This document shows, one piece after another, positions 51,529 to 61,022 of a stretch of 64,000 nt of DNA. The DNA lies in assembly GCF_023147505.1 (NCBI RefSeq), contig NZ_JAHXPB010000005.1:1-64000 (forward strand), written 5' to 3'. Within the stretch, counting starts at the first letter, position 1; each line of letters starts with the position of its first letter. The DNA is from Brevundimonas sp. EYE_349. Its GTDB lineage: Bacteria; Pseudomonadota; Alphaproteobacteria; Caulobacterales; Caulobacteraceae. The notes under the pieces were generated by a model that worked only from the letters and a program-made list of their open reading frames with translations, was not told where the DNA came from and ran no database searches. Made by a program: the position numbers and the translations under genes.

Positions 51529-54384
51529 TCAGGCCGGCTCGGGGTTCAGGAAACTGCGGGTCAGCTCCACCGCATCGGCCAGACCCATACGTTGCACCTC
51601 GGTTCCCGGCGGCAGGCTGGCGAACAGGCGGGTGGGGGTGGCGGCGTCCAGCATCAGGAACACCCCCTTGTCGTCGCCACGCCGGATCAGGCGGCCGAAA
51701 GCCTGGGCGATGCGTGCGCGGGCGATGGCGTCGTCATAGCCTTTTCCACCCAGACGTTCGCGCCGCGCCTTGTGCAGCAGGTCCGGACGCGGCCACGGCA
51801 CCCGGTCGAAGGCCAGAACCCGCAAGGACCGCCCCGGCACATCCACCCCGTCCCGCACAGCGTCGGTGCCAAGGAGGCACGCGTTCTCCTCGACCCGGAA
51901 CATGTCGACCAACGCCCCGACCTCCAGCGGATCGACGTGCTGGGCGTACAGCGGAAAGCCAGACTTCGCCAGGTCCGGCCCCAGCCGCTCATAGACCGCC
52001 TTCAGACGACGGATGGCGGTGAACAGACCCAGGCCCCCGCCCCCGGCGGCCAGGAACAGTTCGCGCATCGCCGCCGCCGTCTGGCGGGGATCGTCCTTGA
52101 TCAGGTCGTTGACGACGATGACCCGGCTGTTGGCGGCGTAATCGAACGGGCTTTCGACCTTCAGGGTGCGCGGCGGCTCGATCAGCCGCGCCGATCCGGT
52201 CCGCAGCCGCGCCAGATCGAACGGGTCTTCCTGCAAGGGATCGGACAGGGTCGCCGACGTCACCAGCACCCCATGCGAGGGCACGATCACGGCGGCCTCC
52301 AGCGGCACGGTCGGGTCGATCCAGTGGCGGCGCAGGGCCACGTCGTGGATGCGGCCGAACGCCGTCTCGGCCGACAGCCAGTCGACGAAATCCGGGTCCG
52401 GTTGGTCGCCGCCGTCCTCCAGCGCCGCCAGCATCGACCGCCAGCCCGGCAGGGTCATGCGCGCGCGCCGGTCCAGTCCGCGCAAGGCGCCCTCGATGCG
52501 GGAGCGCTGCGACCCGTCCAATTCGGCGGCCTCGTCGTCCAGAATGTCCTCCAGATGCCGCGACAGGGCCAGCAACGGCGCCTCTATGGCCGCCAGGGCC
52601 TGGGCCGCCGCGCGCGCGGTCTCCGCCACAGGATCGGTGACGGGTTTCAGCGCGCACTCCATGCCGAACTCTGGCCCGCCATAGGTATTGGTCTCGGCCG
52701 TGCGCGCCCGCAACTGGTCCAGGGCGGCGGCCAGGAAGGCCTCGATCGGACCGATGGGATTGACCTCGCCCGAGGCGGGCGCGACCCGACCCGACACCCC
52801 CTCGCCCGGCAGGGCGGCGGCGGCGCGGATGGCGTCCTGCAACGCCTTCAGCGCCGCCTCATTGTCATTGACCATGTCGCCCAGGCGCTGCTCCAGCCCG
52901 CGCCCACGACGCCCCCGCCCCTCCGGCCCGCGAATCCAGCGACGCAGCTCCGCCGCCTCCTGACCGGACAGACAGGCGGAAAACGCGCTGTCGGCGGCGT
53001 CGAACAGATGGTGGCCCTCGTCGAAGACGATCCGCTTAAGGGCCGCCGTCTCGCCGTCCTGCTGCTGGCCCCGCGCCGACCGCGCGCCGTCGAACGCCGC
53101 CTGCGTCAGGACCAGGGCATGATTGGCGATGACCAGATCCGCGCGGCGGCTGGCGCGGATGGTCTTTTCGACGAAACAGGTGCGGTAGTGCGGACAGGCG
53201 GCGTGAACGCACTCGCCCCGCCGATCCACCAGGTTCCCCGCCCCCGCCGCATGGGCCGCCGGCTGGGCGAACAGGCCGGGCAGCCAGCCGGGAAAGTCCC
53301 CCCCCGTCATGTCGCCGTCGCGCGTATGCAGCGCCCAACGGCCGACCAGCGCCAAGCCGATCAGGTCGCCGTTCCCCAACTGGGCCGCCTGAACCATGTC
53401 CTGCAGGTTCAGGACGCACAGATAGTTTTCGCGCCCCTTGCGGATCACCGCCTTCTTCTTGCGCTCGGCCGGATCGGGCCACAGCGAATGGCTCTCGCGG
53501 TCGATCTGGCGTTGCAGGGCGCGGGTATAGGTCGAAATCCAGGCCGCCCCCTGGTTCCGCTCGGCCCACAGGGAGGCGGGCGCCAGATAGCCCAGAGTCT
53601 TGCCCGTGCCGGTCCCCGCCTCGGCCAGCAGGACGCGGGGTCGTCCCTCGTCGTTGCGCGGCGAAAAGGCGAAGGCGGCCTCGGCGGCGTAGTCGGACTG
53701 GCTGGGCCGCGTCTCGTCCAGGCCCGAGGCCTGAAGTAGCTTCTCCAGCCGGATGCGCGCGCTCTCGCTGTCGACCGGGGCCGATCCCGCCTCGCCCCGC
53801 GGCGCCTCGTCCTCCCACTCCGTCAGGCGCGACCAGACGTCGAGACCCGATCCGCGATGCTGGCGCGCCCGCACCCCGCCCGCCTCTAGCGCCTGAACCA
53901 CCCGCTCACCCCAGGCCCAGCCTGCGCGCTGCATCGTCAGGGCCAGGACATAGGCCGCCTCCCGCTCAGGATAGGCCGGCTGCGCCAGTTCGCTCAGCAG
54001 CAGACCAGCCGCCTCGCGCAGCGCCGCCGCCTGTTCCTCCGCCGACTTCGGTTCGGCCAGACCTAGCGACAGGGCCAGCCCCGTCGGCGACGGCGCACAG
54101 AACCGCGCCGGTCGCACAAAGGCGTAAAGCTCCAACACGTCCTTCAGATCAGATGATCGCGGCGGCGGCGTCAGGCCCAACCGCCGCGCCGTCAGGGACG
54201 CATGGGCCACCAGAACCGGCCCGGTGGTGAAGAAGCCCTCAGCCGCCCCACGGCCGATCTTTCTGGCCCCCGCATCATCGCACACGGCCCCCGCGCCCGG
54301 CGGCGTCGCCAGTGCGGGCGGCAGGTCGAACCAGAGTTGGCGCCCGGTCTGGATCGTTTCTGCAATGACGGATTCGTCTGACAC
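51529..54384 (-). CDS. DinG/Rad3-like ATP-dependent DNA helicase
   Basis: A 951-residue Fe-S superfamily 2 helicase. Walker A is EAGTGTGKTLGYL near residue 255. The cluster cysteines are likely one in ENYLCVLN and three in ECVHAACPHYRTCF (about residues 320-400). The DEAH box reads IVFDEGHHLF near 455. Late motifs GTDAVRDGVDVPG and QAFGRLIRR are present. A long N-terminal region of about 220 residues has no evident exonuclease acids. DinG helicases unwind R-loops and quadruplex DNA. Confidence 0.9.
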   Translation of the reverse strand: MSDESVIAETIQTGRQLWFDLPPALATPPGAGAVCDDAGARKIGRGAAEGFFTTGPVLVAHASLTARRLGLTPPPRSSDLKDVLELYAFVRPARFCAPSPTGLALSLGLAEPKSAEEQAAALREAAGLLLSELAQPAYPEREAAYVLALTMQRAGWAWGERVVQALEAGGVRARQHRGSGLDVWSRLTEWEDEAPRGEAGSAPVDSESARIRLEKLLQASGLDETRPSQSDYAAEAAFAFSPRNDEGRPRVLLAEAGTGTGKTLGYLAPASLWAERNQGAAWISTYTRALQRQIDRESHSLWPDPAERKKKAVIRKGRENYLCVLNLQDMVQAAQLGNGDLIGLALVGRWALHTRDGDMTGGDFPGWLPGLFAQPAAHAAGAGNLVDRRGECVHAACPHYRTCFVEKTIRASRRADLVIANHALVLTQAAFDGARSARGQQQDGETAALKRIVFDEGHHLFDAADSAFSACLSGQEAAELRRWIRGPEGRGRRGRGLEQRLGDMVNDNEAALKALQDAIRAAAALPGEGVSGRVAPASGEVNPIGPIEAFLAAALDQLRARTAETNTYGGPEFGMECALKPVTDPVAETARAAAQALAAIEAPLLALSRHLEDILDDEAAELDGSQRSRIEGALRGLDRRARMTLPGWRSMLAALEDGGDQPDPDFVDWLSAETAFGRIHDVALRRHWIDPTVPLEAAVIVPSHGVLVTSATLSDPLQEDPFDLARLRTGSARLIEPPRTLKVESPFDYAANSRVIVVNDLIKDDPRQTAAAMRELFLAAGGGGLGLFTAIRRLKAVYERLGPDLAKSGFPLYAQHVDPLEVGALVDMFRVEENACLLGTDAVRDGVDVPGRSLRVLAFDRVPWPRPDLLHKARRERLGGKGYDDAIARARIAQAFGRLIRRGDDKGVFLMLDAATPTRLFASLPPGTEVQRMGLADAVELTRSFLNPEPA

Positions 54385-54464
54385 AGCCGATAGATAGCGA
54401 GCCTCAAAGCGAAACGGAACGGGAACATCTAGCGACCGGCGCTCTGGCGCGCTATTTCTGGCTC

Positions 54465-54653
54465 ATGGCCGCCAAGACGAAGCTTCTGACCCCCAAGGGC
54501 CTGCTGGCCGTGACCCTGCTGGCGGCAGCGATTGTCGTCCTGATCGGATTCATCGCCTGGCCGCCGCTCAGCGCCGCCATCGCCCAGGATTCCTGCCTGG
54601 ATTCAGGCGACGCATGGAACGGTCAGACCTGCGTGGGCGCTCGTCTGAGGTGA
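54465..54653 (+). CDS. Small membrane protein before the Lhr helicase
   Basis: A 62-residue protein with one membrane span (GLLAVTLLAAAIVVLIGFIA) and a short outside tail with two cysteines (DSCLDSGDAWNGQTC), which probably pair. Such DSCLDSGG.W tails recur in small Caulobacterales proteins. Its stop overlaps the helicase GTG by 3 bases. Function unknown. Confidence 0.7.
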   Translation: MAAKTKLLTPKGLLAVTLLAAAIVVLIGFIAWPPLSAAIAQDSCLDSGDAWNGQTCVGARLR

Positions 54654-57154
54654 CGTCCCTCCCCCCGCTTTTCGCCGACTGGTTCGCCAGCCGCGGCTGG
54701 TCGCCTCGGCGGCATCAGTTGGAGATGGTCGTGGCGGGTCAAGCCGGGGCGCACGCCCTGCTGGTCGCGCCGACTGGCGGCGGCAAGACGCTGGCGGGGT
54801 TTCTGCCCAGCCTGATCGATCTGGCGGAGCGGGGGCCGAGGCCTGAGATCGGGCCGGGATCGGGGGTCCACACCCTCTATTTGTCGCCGCTAAAGGCCCT
54901 GACCACCGACGTCGAGCGCAACCTTATGACCCCGATCCGCGAGATCGGGCTGAACATCCATGTCGAGACCCGCACCGGCGACACGAAACAGTCCAAGCGC
55001 CAGCGGCAGAGGGATTTCCCACCCGACATCCTGCTGACCACGCCTGAACAGCTGGCCCTGTTCTGCGCCTGGGAGGGCGCCCGAGCCTATTTCGCCGACC
55101 TGAAATGCGTCGTGCTGGACGAGGTGCATGCGATCTGGAGCGGCAAGCGCGGCGACCTGCTGTCGCTGGGCTTGGGCCGGTTGCAGAGCTTTGCGCCCCA
55201 GATGCGGCGGGTGGGGCTGAGCGCAACCATCGAAGACCCCGATCTGATCCGGGGATGGTTGGCGCCGGCTGGAGGCCCTCTCGATACTGTGACCCTGGTC
55301 AAGGGCGACCCCGGCGCGCCGGCGGTCATCGACGTGCTGATCTCGGAGGGCAAGGTGCCGTGGGCGGGCCATACGGGGCGGCACGCCATTCCCGAAGTCT
55401 ATGCCGCCATCCAGCGCTCGACCCTGGCCCTGATCTTCGTCAACACCCGCTGGCAGTCGGAGTTCGTGTTCCAGCAGCTTTGGGCGATCAACGACGACAA
55501 CCTGCCCATCGGCCTGCACCACGGCTCCCTGGCGGCGGAGCAACGCCGCAAGATCGAGGCGGCGATGGCGCGCGGCGACCTGCGGGCCGTGGTCTGCACC
55601 TCCACCCTGGACCTCGGCATCGACTGGGGCGACGTCGATCTGGTCATCCAGATGGCGGCGCCCAAGGGCTCCAGCCGTCTGGTCCAGCGGATCGGCCGGG
55701 CCAACCACCGGCTGGACGAGCCGTCGCGCGCCCTGATGGTGCCCGCCAGCCGGTTCGAGATGCTGGAGTGCCAGGCCGCGCGCGAGGCCGTCGCCGCCAA
55801 CGCCTTCGACTGGGAGCCGATCCACATTGGCACCCTGGACACCCTGGCCCAGCACGTCATGGGCGTGGGCTGTTCCGAACCCTTCGACATGCAGGCCCTG
55901 TATGACGAGATCATCGGCTGCGGCCCCTATCGCGACCTGACGTGGGAGCAGTTTGAGGAGGTGGTCGATTTCGTCGCCACCGGCGGATACGCCCTGCGGA
56001 CCTATGACCGCTTCGCCCGCATCGTGCGGACGCAGGACGGGCGCTGGAAGGTGCGAAACCAGCAGATCGCCCAGCGCCACCGCATGAATGTCGGCGCCAT
56101 CGTCTCTGCCGGAACCCTGAACGTCCGCGTCGCCAGCCGCCGGGGCGGGGCGTCGCGCCAGCTGATCGGCGGTCGCAAGGTGGGCGAGGCCGAGGAATGG
56201 TATTTCGAACAGCTGACGCCCGGCGACACCTTCCAATTCGCCGGCCAGATCTGGGCGTTTCAGGGCATCACGGGCGCCGACGCCTTGGTGACGCACGCCA
56301 ACGACAGCGACCCCAAAATCCCGTCCTGGGGCGGATCGAAGTTCCCGCTGTCCACCTCCCTGGCCGACCGGGTGCGCGACATGGTCCACGACCGCGACCA
56401 CTGGCGCGTCCTGCCTCCCGACGTGCAGGAATGGCTGGAGTTGCAGGAAACCCGCTCGGTCATTCCCGACGCCGAATCCATGCTGGTCGAGACCTTCCCG
56501 CGCGGCAGCCGTCACTTCCTGGTCGCCTATCCGTTCGAGGGCAATCTGGCCCACACCACCCTGTGCATGCTGCTGACGCGGCGGCTGGACCGGCTGGGCG
56601 TCGGGCCGCTGGGGTTCGTCGTCACTGACTATTCGCTGGCCATCTGGTCGATCCGGCCGATGGACAGGATCGACCTGGACGCCCTGTTCCAGCCAGACAT
56701 GCTGGGCGACGATCTGGAGGCCTGGCTGGAGGAAAGCTTCATGATGAAGCGGTCCTTCCGCAATTGCGCCCTGATCTCGGGCTTGATCGAACGCCGCCAG
56801 CCCGGCGCCGAAAAGACCGGCCGGCAGGTGACCTTCTCCACCGACCTGATCTACGACGTGCTGCGCCGCCACCAACCCGACCATCTGCTGCTGAAGACCG
56901 CCCGCGCCGACGCGGCTTCCGGCCTGCTGGACGTGTCGCGCCTGGGCCAGATGCTGACACGGATCGAGGGGCGAATCCGCCATCAGCCCCTGACCCGCCC
57001 GTCGCCCTTCTGCGTGCCGGTCCTGGTCCAGATCGGACGCGAGAGGGTAGGCGGGGACGCCGCCGAGATGATCCTGGACGAGAGCGCCGAAATGCTGATC
57101 GCCGAGGTGATGGACGACGACGAACCGGACGCCGTCACGGGCGGGGCGGTATGA
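54650..57154 (+). CDS. Ligase-associated Lhr-type DEXH helicase
   Basis: An 834-residue superfamily 2 helicase of the Lhr-Core type. Walker A is APTGGGKTLAGFLPSL, the DEVH box is VVLDEVHAIWSG, and LGLSATIEDP and QRIGRANHRL are motifs III and VI. The C-terminal Lhr-specific region (RGGASRQLIGGRKVGEAEEW and after) is complete. A GTG at 54650 overlapping the small gene is preferred; an ATG at 54614 is an alternative. Next is the pdeM-type phosphoesterase, the usual partner in a four-gene repair set with an ATP-dependent ligase and an exonuclease, which are not in this window. Confidence 0.9.
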   Translation: MTSLPPLFADWFASRGWSPRRHQLEMVVAGQAGAHALLVAPTGGGKTLAGFLPSLIDLAERGPRPEIGPGSGVHTLYLSPLKALTTDVERNLMTPIREIGLNIHVETRTGDTKQSKRQRQRDFPPDILLTTPEQLALFCAWEGARAYFADLKCVVLDEVHAIWSGKRGDLLSLGLGRLQSFAPQMRRVGLSATIEDPDLIRGWLAPAGGPLDTVTLVKGDPGAPAVIDVLISEGKVPWAGHTGRHAIPEVYAAIQRSTLALIFVNTRWQSEFVFQQLWAINDDNLPIGLHHGSLAAEQRRKIEAAMARGDLRAVVCTSTLDLGIDWGDVDLVIQMAAPKGSSRLVQRIGRANHRLDEPSRALMVPASRFEMLECQAAREAVAANAFDWEPIHIGTLDTLAQHVMGVGCSEPFDMQALYDEIIGCGPYRDLTWEQFEEVVDFVATGGYALRTYDRFARIVRTQDGRWKVRNQQIAQRHRMNVGAIVSAGTLNVRVASRRGGASRQLIGGRKVGEAEEWYFEQLTPGDTFQFAGQIWAFQGITGADALVTHANDSDPKIPSWGGSKFPLSTSLADRVRDMVHDRDHWRVLPPDVQEWLELQETRSVIPDAESMLVETFPRGSRHFLVAYPFEGNLAHTTLCMLLTRRLDRLGVGPLGFVVTDYSLAIWSIRPMDRIDLDALFQPDMLGDDLEAWLEESFMMKRSFRNCALISGLIERRQPGAEKTGRQVTFSTDLIYDVLRRHQPDHLLLKTARADAASGLLDVSRLGQMLTRIEGRIRHQPLTRPSPFCVPVLVQIGRERVGGDAAEMILDESAEMLIAEVMDDDEPDAVTGGAV

Positions 57155-57903
57155 ACGCGGCCCTGCGTCAGACCCTGGCCCCGGCGCGCCGGACGTGCGG
57201 CTCCCTCAGCGTTCGGGTCGCGGGCGAGGTCTGCGTGCTGCGCTGTTCGGGGGCGATGTGGGTTCCGGCCCACCACACCCTGATCGTCGCCGATCTGCAC
57301 CTGGAGAAGGGGTCGGCCTTCGCCGTGCGCGGCCAGATGCTTCCCCCCTATGACAGCCGCGCGACCCTTGATCGGCTGGAAGCCGAGGTCGAGGCGCTGG
57401 CGCCCGAACGGGTGGTCCTGTTGGGCGACAGTTTCCACGACACCAGGGCGGTTCCGCGCATGGCGGTCGAGGACCGGGCCCGACTGGATCGGCTGGCGGG
57501 CGGGCGCGACTGGCTGTGGCTGGAGGGCAATCACGACCGCGAGGCGCTGAAGCGTGACGCCGAAAGCGTCAGCCGCCTGCCCGGACGGATCGTCGGCGAC
57601 ATGATTTTGGGCCCGCTGCGTTTGACGCACGAGCCGGAGCCGCTGTCGGCCGAAGGCGACCGCCATGGCGAGGTGGCGGGCCACCTGCATCCAGCCGCGC
57701 GCGTCGCCGCCTATGGTCGCGGGGTGCGGCGGCCCTGTTTTGTAACGGACGGGCGCCGGATCGTGCTGCCGGCCTTCGGCGCCTTCACCGGGGGACTGAA
57801 TGTGCGCGATCCGGCGGTGGCCAATCTGTTCGCGACCCCGCCGCTGGCCGCCGCCCTCGGACGCGACCGGGTCCATGCGCTGACTTGGTCAGTGCTGCGC
57901 TGA
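57151..57903 (+). CDS. pdeM: Ligase-associated DNA damage response endonuclease PdeM
   Basis: A 250-residue metallophosphoesterase. Metal motifs are VADLHLEKG, LLGDSFHD, LEGNHDRE and GHLHPAA. GPLRLTHEP lies before the last block as in the PdeM family. It overlaps the helicase by 4 bases. The family acts in DNA repair with the Lhr helicase and ligase; a phosphodiesterase activity on DNA ends is inferred. Confidence 0.88.
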   Translation: MNAALRQTLAPARRTCGSLSVRVAGEVCVLRCSGAMWVPAHHTLIVADLHLEKGSAFAVRGQMLPPYDSRATLDRLEAEVEALAPERVVLLGDSFHDTRAVPRMAVEDRARLDRLAGGRDWLWLEGNHDREALKRDAESVSRLPGRIVGDMILGPLRLTHEPEPLSAEGDRHGEVAGHLHPAARVAAYGRGVRRPCFVTDGRRIVLPAFGAFTGGLNVRDPAVANLFATPPLAAALGRDRVHALTWSVLR

Positions 57904-58013
57904 TCCGTTTGGTGCTGGCGCGGCGTTCGTAAAGCGTTCAGCACGTCGCTTCACCGCGTCTTGGGGCGGGCCATGCACAGTGGGACGGCATCGGATCCAG
58001 GGACGCCCGCCTC

Positions 58014-58484
58014 ATGCTCACGCCGCGCCACATCGTCATGGCCGCCCGCCTTATGTTCGTGGCCGCCAGCTTGAGTATGGCGGTGCTGATGCTGGGTCCG
58101 TTTCAGGGGGTGGAACAGATGTTCGGCCTGAACGACAAGACCGCCCATGTGGTCGCCTTCTATGGCTTGGCCAGCGGCCTGTTCCTGATCGCCCCGCGTC
58201 AGCGTCGCGACGATCTGGCCCTGTTCGTCGTCGCCGCCGCCTTCGCGCTTGAACTGCTGCAGGGGCTGACGGGGCGCACCGTCTCGATCATCGACTTCCT
58301 GGCCGGATCGGCCGGCGTCGCGGCCGCCTGGGCGCCAGGCCGTATCGAACAGTTGCGCGCCGCCTTCCGACAGTCGCCCGATCTCACGTTCAACGAGATG
58401 GCTCGCGCCGACCGCCGCCTGCGTCGACGGCGCCCACAGAACGAACGGCGCCGGCCGTCGCCCATAGCAACAGTTCGCGACTGA
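58014..58484 (+). CDS. VanZ-like membrane protein
   Basis: A 156-residue protein with about four membrane spans: VAASLSMAVLMLGPF, AHVVAFYGLASGLFLI, LALFVVAAAFALELLQG and SIIDFLAGSAGVAAAWA. DKTAHVVAFYGLA and FALELLQGLTGRTVSIIDFL are the VanZ family signature. The tail is basic and disordered. The function of small VanZ proteins is not established. It is convergent with the next gene, 6 bases away. Confidence 0.8.
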   Translation: MLTPRHIVMAARLMFVAASLSMAVLMLGPFQGVEQMFGLNDKTAHVVAFYGLASGLFLIAPRQRRDDLALFVVAAAFALELLQGLTGRTVSIIDFLAGSAGVAAAWAPGRIEQLRAAFRQSPDLTFNEMARADRRLRRRRPQNERRRPSPIATVRD

Positions 58485-58490
58485 CCCGCC

Positions 58491-59798
58491 TCAGCCGCGC
58501 GGCGCGATCCGCCAGACGGTGTTGGACAGATCGTCGGCGACCAGCAGGATGCGCTTGTTCTGGTCGAAGGACACCCCCACCGGGCGACCGCGCGCCTTGC
58601 CGTCCTTCAGGAAGCCGGTGGCGAAATCGACCGGCTGGCCGCTAGGCCGGCCATTGTTGAACGGCACGAAGACGACCTTGTACCCGGACGGATCCTGGCG
58701 GTTCCAGCTGCCGTGCATGCCGATGAAGGCGCCGTTGGCGAACGGGCCGCCGAAGCCGCCGTTGCGCGCGAAGTCCAGACCCAGCGCCGCCACGTGCGAT
58801 CCCAGGGCGTAGTCCGGCTTGATCGCGCGCGCCACCAGATCGGGCTTCTGCGGCATCACGCGCGGGTCCAGGTTCTGACCCCAGTAGCTGTAGGGCCAGC
58901 CGTAGAAGGCCCCGTCCTTCACCTGGGTCAGATAGTCGGGCACCAGTTGCGGCCCCAGTTCGTCCCGCTCATTCACCACCGACCATAACAGGCTGGTGCC
59001 CGGCTCGATGGCCAGTGCGGTGGGGTTGCGGATGCCGGTGGCGATGGTGCGTCGCGCGCCGGTCGCCCGGTCGATCTCCCACACCACGGCGCGTTCTTCC
59101 TCGACCTCCAACCCGCGTTCGCCGATGTTGGAGTTGGAGCCGATGCCGACATACAGCTTGGTCCCATCGGCGCTGACCGTCATGGCCTTGGTCCAGTGGT
59201 GGTTCAGGCGCGACGGCAGTTCTGTGACCCGCTCGGGCCGGGTGCTGATGCCGGTCTGACCAGGCTGGAACGGGAAGCGGACCAGGGCGTCCTGCTCTGC
59301 GACGTAGAGATAGCCCTCCACCCAGGCCAGGCCGTAGGGGGCGTTCAGGTTCTCGACCAGAACGGTGCGCAGTTCCGGCACGCCGTCGTTGTTGGCGTCA
59401 CGCAACAGGGTGATGCGGTTTCCGCCGTCGATCTTGGTATTGCCCTGTTTCTTGATGACGCCCGCGATGACGTCCTTGGGCCGCACCGCCGGCGCGCCCC
59501 CGCCGCGTCCTTCGGCGACCAGAACGTCGCCGTTGGGCAGCACCAGCATCTGGCGCGGAATCTTCAGATCGGTGGCGAAGGCGCTGATGGTGAAGCCTTC
59601 GGGCACGGCGGGCGTCTCGCCGTTCCAGGCCGCCGGCGGGCTGATCTTCATGGCTGGGACCAGGGTCTCGTTGACCCGGGGAAGGTCGGGCGTGGCGCCC
59701 TTCTGATTCAACTTGGGATCGCTCGAGGAGCCGCACGACGCCACCGTCAGGGCCACGGCCAGGGTCGCGGCGCTGGCGGCCAGGATGTTCTTGTTCAT
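58491..59798 (-). CDS. Sorbosone/glucose dehydrogenase-like lipoprotein
   Basis: A 435-residue beta-propeller protein with lipobox VASC (Cys22). FATDLKIPRQMLVLPNGDVL, the blade with LNAPYGLAWVEGYLYVAEQD, GTGIRNPTALAIEPGT-like blocks and HGSWNRQDPSGYKVVFVPF match L-sorbosone dehydrogenase-like and soluble glucose dehydrogenase proteins that often use PQQ. It probably oxidises a sugar or aldehyde in the periplasm. It is co-transcribed with a DUF2231 membrane protein, which may be an electron-transfer partner. Confidence 0.87.
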   Translation of the reverse strand: MNKNILAASAATLAVALTVASCGSSSDPKLNQKGATPDLPRVNETLVPAMKISPPAAWNGETPAVPEGFTISAFATDLKIPRQMLVLPNGDVLVAEGRGGGAPAVRPKDVIAGVIKKQGNTKIDGGNRITLLRDANNDGVPELRTVLVENLNAPYGLAWVEGYLYVAEQDALVRFPFQPGQTGISTRPERVTELPSRLNHHWTKAMTVSADGTKLYVGIGSNSNIGERGLEVEEERAVVWEIDRATGARRTIATGIRNPTALAIEPGTSLLWSVVNERDELGPQLVPDYLTQVKDGAFYGWPYSYWGQNLDPRVMPQKPDLVARAIKPDYALGSHVAALGLDFARNGGFGGPFANGAFIGMHGSWNRQDPSGYKVVFVPFNNGRPSGQPVDFATGFLKDGKARGRPVGVSFDQNKRILLVADDLSNTVWRIAPRG

Positions 59799-60220
59799 CG
59801 GACGATCTCCCGATCGGCATAGGCGGTCCAGCCGGCGACCAGGACCAGCAGGGTGCAAAGAAGCGACAGGATAAGGCCGAACGCGCCGACCGAGCTCCAG
59901 GCGTCCTGGCTGTGTTTGAAGGCGTTCACCAGGCCCAGCAGCCAGGCCAGGGCGAGCGTCGCCACATGAACGATCCGCCAGGTCGACCGCCCCCGGCGCA
60001 ACGACAGCACCAGATCGACGATGGAAAAGACGCCCGCAATCCCGCCGAACACCAGGGCCAGCGCGATCGACCAGGCCGAGAAGTTCGACCATTGCATCTC
60101 CGCTGTCCGCAGATAGGCGATGTCGGTGAACAGGGCGAAGGTGAACAAGGCGACCGGAAACGCCAGCAACAGCCTGTGCAGCGGTCGGATCACCGCCCCC
60201 GAAATCTCATGGGTGTTCAT
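59795..60220 (-). CDS. DUF2231 membrane protein
   Basis: A 141-residue protein with four membrane spans. HRLLLAFPVALFTFALFTDI is the family start, and STWRIVHVATLALAWLLGLVN contains a histidine that could bind haem. The stop overlaps the dehydrogenase-like gene by 4 bases. The pairing suggests a membrane redox partner, which is inference. Confidence 0.82.
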   Translation of the reverse strand: MNTHEISGAVIRPLHRLLLAFPVALFTFALFTDIAYLRTAEMQWSNFSAWSIALALVFGGIAGVFSIVDLVLSLRRGRSTWRIVHVATLALAWLLGLVNAFKHSQDAWSSVGAFGLILSLLCTLLVLVAGWTAYADREIVR

Positions 60221-60319
60221 GCCTGCCCTCTCCCTGTGTCAGGATGGGCTAACCGCCTGATCGCGAAATGGTTCACCGACCCGCAAAGGCCCGCCCTGCG
60301 TCATTTCGTTGCGCGGACC

Positions 60320-60880
60320 TCAGGGCTCCAGTTCGATGTCCCAGTAGAGGTAGTCAAGCCAGCTCTGGTGCAGATAGTGGGGCGGAAAGCGGCGGCCGGC
60401 GTCCTGGAGTTGCCAGGCGTTGGGGCGATACGGCTCGCGGCGGATCGGCATCATGGCCTGGCGCGGGGTGCGGCCGCCCTTGGCGAGGTTGCAGGGGCTG
60501 CAGGCGGCGACGATATTGTCCCAGGTCGTGCGTCCGCCCTGAGATCGGGGAATGACGTGATCGAAGGTCAGCTCGGTCGATCGCCCGCAATACTGGCAGG
60601 CGAACCCGTCGCGTAAAAAGACGTTGAAACGGGTGAAGGCTGGGCTGCGGTCCTGGTCGACATAGGATTTCAGCGCGATCACGCTGGGGAGCTGCATCTC
60701 CATGGACGGGGATCGCACCACCTTGTCATACAGGGACACCACGTCGACGCGGTCCTGATAGACCGCCTTGACCGCCTCCTCCCACGGCCAGAGCGACAGC
60801 GGATAATAGGACAGAGGCCGGAAATCGGCGTTCAGCACCAGGGCCGGGAAACCGGACGGCGGTCTATGGAGAACCTGCAT
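60320..60880 (-). CDS. HNH endonuclease-domain protein
   Basis: A 186-residue protein. An HNH motif is clear: two zinc pairs Cys95/Cys98 (CQYCG) and Cys127/Cys130 (CSPC), and His108 with Asn122 in TFDHVIPRSQGG and WDNIV. The first 80 residues (LVLNADFRPLSYYPLSLWPW) are typical of a widespread bacterial HNH family of unknown role, not tied to phages. Likely a DNA nuclease; the target is unknown. Confidence 0.9.
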   Translation of the reverse strand: MQVLHRPPSGFPALVLNADFRPLSYYPLSLWPWEEAVKAVYQDRVDVVSLYDKVVRSPSMEMQLPSVIALKSYVDQDRSPAFTRFNVFLRDGFACQYCGRSTELTFDHVIPRSQGGRTTWDNIVAACSPCNLAKGGRTPRQAMMPIRREPYRPNAWQLQDAGRRFPPHYLHQSWLDYLYWDIELEP

Positions 60881-61022
60881 CAGGCCCTCCCGTTCTGGCG
60901 GGGGGATTTTGAGGCGACAGAGGTGAGGACACGTCTCCTTCCCTAGTCTTATGGGGCTAGCCTACGCGCGATTCCCGTTCATCGCCATGACCGACGTGCA
61001 GCGTTTTCGTGACGCCCCCGCC

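Noticed and set aside
49852..53739. Very long plus-strand open frame (about 1295 codons)
   Set aside because: It is antisense to the DinG-like helicase, ybaK and DUF2125 genes, which have clear motifs. The frame is rich in Arg, Gly, His and Gln and has no domain, a typical shadow in high-GC DNA.
54890..56983. Long minus-strand open frame opposite the Lhr helicase
   Set aside because: It mirrors the third-codon GC bias of the real helicase and has no motif.
60881..61022. Short plus-strand open frame beginning near 60951
   Set aside because: It runs antisense through the TRIC-family channel gene and has no ribosome site.
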